Source: an uncultured Ruminococcus sp.
GTDB taxonomy: Bacteria; Bacillota; Clostridia; Lachnospirales; Lachnospiraceae
Reading direction: 5' to 3'
Length of the DNA stretch: 7,168 nucleotides
NCBI GenBank assembly: GCA_900555215.1
Contig: USKR01000063.1
Span: 1-7,168, forward strand
The translations under genes were made by a program, and so were the position numbers. Positions 4,939 through 7,168 of this stretch are shown here, piece by piece (position 1 is the stretch's first letter; each line of letters starts with the position of its first letter). The notes under the pieces were generated by a model, which searched no databases, was not told where the DNA came from, and saw nothing but the letters and a program-made list of their open reading frames with translations.

Positions 4939-6420
4939 ATGAGAACATATTTGCAGATCAATCCTAAAGATAATGTAGCAGTTGCCCTGGCTCCTTTAAG
5001 CTCCGGCACATCTATTGAACTGGACGGCATTACCCTTACTCTTTCGGAGGACATCCCCCAGGGACACAAGTTCGCCCTGAACCGTATTCCGGAGGGCGGA
5101 CAGATAATTAAATACGGCTGTCCGATCGGCATCGCCAAAGAAGATATCCTGCCGGGACACTGGGTACATATCCATAATATCAAGACCGGTCTGGGGGACC
5201 TGCTCACCTACACCTACGACCGAAAGGTCACAGAGCCCGCACCCTCGGAAGAACGGTTCTTCCAGGGCTTCCGGAGGGCGGACGGAAGAGCGGCCGTGCG
5301 CAACGAGCTTTGGATCATCCCTACCGTGGGGTGCGTCAATAATATTGCCACAGCTATCGAGCGGAAGGCACAGTCCCTCGTCACTGGCACGATCGAAGCT
5401 GTCGCCGCATTTCCTCATCCATACGGATGCTCCCAGATGGGAGACGACCAAGAGCACACCCGCCAGGTCCTTGCAGACCTGATCGATCATCCCAACGCCG
5501 GGGGCGTACTCGTCCTGGGGCTGGGATGCGAAAACAGCAATATCGATGTGCTGAAAAATTATATCGGGGATTACGATCCGCACCGGGTGAAATTCCTCGT
5601 CTGTCAGGAATCAGAAGATGAGATCAGCGACGCTCTTGCGCTTCTGAAAGAACTCGCAGCATACGCCGGACAGTTCCGGCGGGAACCTATTTCCTGTTCT
5701 GAGCTTGTCATCGGTATGAAATGCGGAGGAAGCGACGGTCTCTCCGGTATCACGGCAAATCCCACTGTCGGAGCGTTCTCAGACCTTCTCATTTCCAAAG
5801 GCGGGACTACGATCCTTACGGAAGTGCCTGAGATGTTCGGTGCGGAGACGCAGCTGATGAACCGCTGCGAAAATGAAGAGCTGTTCCAACAGACCGTGAA
5901 CCTGATCAATGACTTTAAAGAATATTTCACAAGCCATGGCCAGACTATTTACGAGAATCCGTCCCCCGGCAATAAAAAAGGCGGCATCTCCACCCTGGAG
6001 GACAAGTCCATGGGCTGTACTCAGAAGTCAGGCACCGCGCCGGTCCGCGGCGTCCTTGCCTACGGAGAACGGGTAAAAGAAAAAGGGCTGAACCTTTTAA
6101 GCGCTCCCGGCAATGACCTGGTTGCCTCTACGGCGCTGGCAGCGGCAGGAGCCCATATCGTACTCTTTACGACCGGAAGAGGCACGCCATTTGCATCTCC
6201 TGTTCCGACAGTCAAGATCTCTACGAACAACCGCCTCTACGAGAAAAAGCAGAACTGGATCGATTTCAACTGCGGCACACTGGCAGAGGGCGGCACACTG
6301 ACGGAATTAAGAGATCGTTTCTTTGACTATATTATCAGCGTTGCTTCAGGGGAGCAGGTAAAATCAGAGAAAGCCGGATTCCACGACATGGCGATCTTTA
6401 AGCAGGGAGTGACACTGTAA
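4939..6420 (+). CDS. uxaA: Altronate dehydratase
   Basis: It dehydrates D-altronate to 2-keto-3-deoxy-D-gluconate in the cytoplasm, the third step of galacturonate breakdown. The product is 493 residues, almost the length of E. coli UxaA (about 495). An N-terminal SAF domain covers about 9-92 with QGHKFALNRI at 41-50, IKYGCPIG at 57-64 and GHWVHIHN at 73-80. The catalytic UxaA/GarD-type region follows: DGRAAVRN at 115-122, PYGCSQMGDD at 161-170, GLGCENSN at 194-201, MKCGGSDGLSG at 260-270, KSMGCTQKSG at 356-365 and FTTGRGTPFASP at 410-421. The family is known to depend on Fe(II). I chose ATG 4939-4941 because GGAG lies 6 bases upstream and homology begins there. In-frame ATGs at 4927 and 4756 lack good sites, and the 4756 start would translate across the promoter and operator. 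It leads an operon with uxaB. Confidence 0.96.
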   Translation: MRTYLQINPKDNVAVALAPLSSGTSIELDGITLTLSEDIPQGHKFALNRIPEGGQIIKYGCPIGIAKEDILPGHWVHIHNIKTGLGDLLTYTYDRKVTEPAPSEERFFQGFRRADGRAAVRNELWIIPTVGCVNNIATAIERKAQSLVTGTIEAVAAFPHPYGCSQMGDDQEHTRQVLADLIDHPNAGGVLVLGLGCENSNIDVLKNYIGDYDPHRVKFLVCQESEDEISDALALLKELAAYAGQFRREPISCSELVIGMKCGGSDGLSGITANPTVGAFSDLLISKGGTTILTEVPEMFGAETQLMNRCENEELFQQTVNLINDFKEYFTSHGQTIYENPSPGNKKGGISTLEDKSMGCTQKSGTAPVRGVLAYGERVKEKGLNLLSAPGNDLVASTALAAAGAHIVLFTTGRGTPFASPVPTVKISTNNRLYEKKQNWIDFNCGTLAEGGTLTELRDRFFDYIISVASGEQVKSEKAGFHDMAIFKQGVTL

Positions 6421-6472
6421 AACAAAAACTGGCCGTCTGACAATATCATACTGAAAATGGAGGAACCGAAAC

Positions 6473-7168
6473 ATGAGATCAATCAATGACACAATAGAAA
6501 AAAAATATGGAAATTATCCAGAAAAAGTCCTTCAGTTCGGCGAGGGGAATTTTCTCCGCGCGTTCGCGGACTGGATGATCGACAAAGCGAACCGGGACGG
6601 CATTTACCAGGGGAGCATCGTTCTCTGCCAGCCCATCGCACAGGGACTGAAAGACATGATCAACGCGCAGGACGGCGTATACACGCTTGCCATGCGCGGT
6701 GCGGAAAACGGACAGCCTGTGGAGAATATCGAAGTCATCACCTCTGTATCACGGTGCATCAATCCTTATGAAAACTATGAGGACCTGATGGAGATCGCAC
6801 GCAGCGCGGATCTGGAAGTCGTTGTATTTAACACCACAGAGGCAGGCATTGCCTACCATGAAGGGGACCAGCTCACAGACCGTCCTCCGGTTTCATTCCC
6901 TGCTAAAGTAACCGCGTTCCTGTATGAACGATATAAAGCATTTAACGGCGACCCGCAGAAAGGCCTTCTCTTCCTCCCCGTAGAACTGATCGACAATAAC
7001 GGGGCAGAATTAAAGCTCATCGTCCTGAAATACGCGGAAGAATGGGAACTGGGTCAGAAATTCACAGAGTGGGTAAACACAGCAAATGAATTCACCAGCA
7101 CGCTGGTAGACCGCATCGTCACCGGATATCCTCGGGATGAAATCTCTTACTTTGAAGAAAAGCTGGGC
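6473..7168 (+). CDS. uxaB: Tagaturonate reductase (altronate oxidoreductase), 3' end missing
   Basis: It reduces D-tagaturonate to D-altronate with NADH, between UxaC and UxaA. The 232 visible residues are the first half of a roughly 480-residue member of the mannitol dehydrogenase/long-chain polyol dehydrogenase family; the frame is still open at the window edge. Landmarks are QFGEGNFLRAF at 21-31 (the nucleotide-binding start of this family), FNTTEAGIAYH at 119-129, LPVELIDNNG at 168-177 and STLVDRIVTGYPR at 209-221. FNTTEAGI, ELID.NG and the final motif match what I recall of E. coli UxaB more closely than fructuronate reductase UxuB. Start ATG 6473-6475 has GGAGG 9 bases upstream. It follows uxaA after 52 bases with no terminator or separate promoter seen, so the two are read as one operon under the same operator. 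Confidence 0.94.
   Translation, partial: MRSINDTIEKKYGNYPEKVLQFGEGNFLRAFADWMIDKANRDGIYQGSIVLCQPIAQGLKDMINAQDGVYTLAMRGAENGQPVENIEVITSVSRCINPYENYEDLMEIARSADLEVVVFNTTEAGIAYHEGDQLTDRPPVSFPAKVTAFLYERYKAFNGDPQKGLLFLPVELIDNNGAELKLIVLKYAEEWELGQKFTEWVNTANEFTSTLVDRIVTGYPRDEISYFEEKLG

Noticed and set aside
1..7168. CRISPR array, tRNA/rRNA genes, toxin-antitoxin pair or transposase
   Set aside because: I looked for regular repeats with spacers, tRNA-like structure, and small gene pairs or transposase motifs, and found none.

Overview
The window is a uronic-acid (galacturonate/glucuronate) catabolism locus. It most resembles a gut Firmicute of the Clostridia, probably Lachnospiraceae. I infer this from strong AGGAGG-type ribosome binding sites, moderate G+C, a LacI/CcpA-type regulator and TGTAAG..CTTACA operators. 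No 16S or other definitive marker is present, so the taxonomy is an inference.

Layout. Positions 1-813 (+) hold the 3' part of a PfkB-family sugar kinase, most likely 2-keto-3-deoxygluconate (KDG) kinase. Positions 814-995 are a GC-rich stretch with no recognisable gene. Positions 996-1463 (-) are the intact 5' end of a GH88/GH105-type unsaturated uronyl hydrolase gene that loses its family sequence at about 995, so it is a broken gene. Positions 1464-1621 carry its promoter and an A/T hairpin downstream of uxaC. Positions 1622-3037 (-) are uxaC (uronate isomerase). Positions 3192-3575 (-) are a small VOC/glyoxalase-fold protein, and 3599-4603 (-) a LacI-family repressor that probably shares its transcript. 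Positions 4604-4938 are a 335-bp divergent control region. Positions 4939-6420 (+) are uxaA (altronate dehydratase), followed after 52 bases by uxaB (tagaturonate reductase), which runs off the window at 7168.

Pathway. UxaC converts galacturonate to tagaturonate, UxaB reduces this to altronate, UxaA dehydrates altronate to KDG, and the kinase phosphorylates KDG for aldolase cleavage. The broken hydrolase would have released unsaturated uronate from pectin- or glycosaminoglycan-derived oligosaccharides, feeding the same pool.

Regulation. A 14-bp palindrome, TGTAAGNNCTTACA, occurs twice in the uxaC promoter (21 bp apart) and once in the uxaA promoter. A degenerate copy lies in the leader of the LacI-family gene. 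This makes a compact, self-contained regulon, with the local repressor the natural candidate to bind. The repressor's own promoter also carries a separate 12-bp perfect inverted repeat spanning 4655-4713.

I see no CRISPR array, transposase, RNA gene or clearly new system. The least explained items are the 814-995 segment with the broken hydrolase, the VOC protein and the inverted repeat in front of the regulator.
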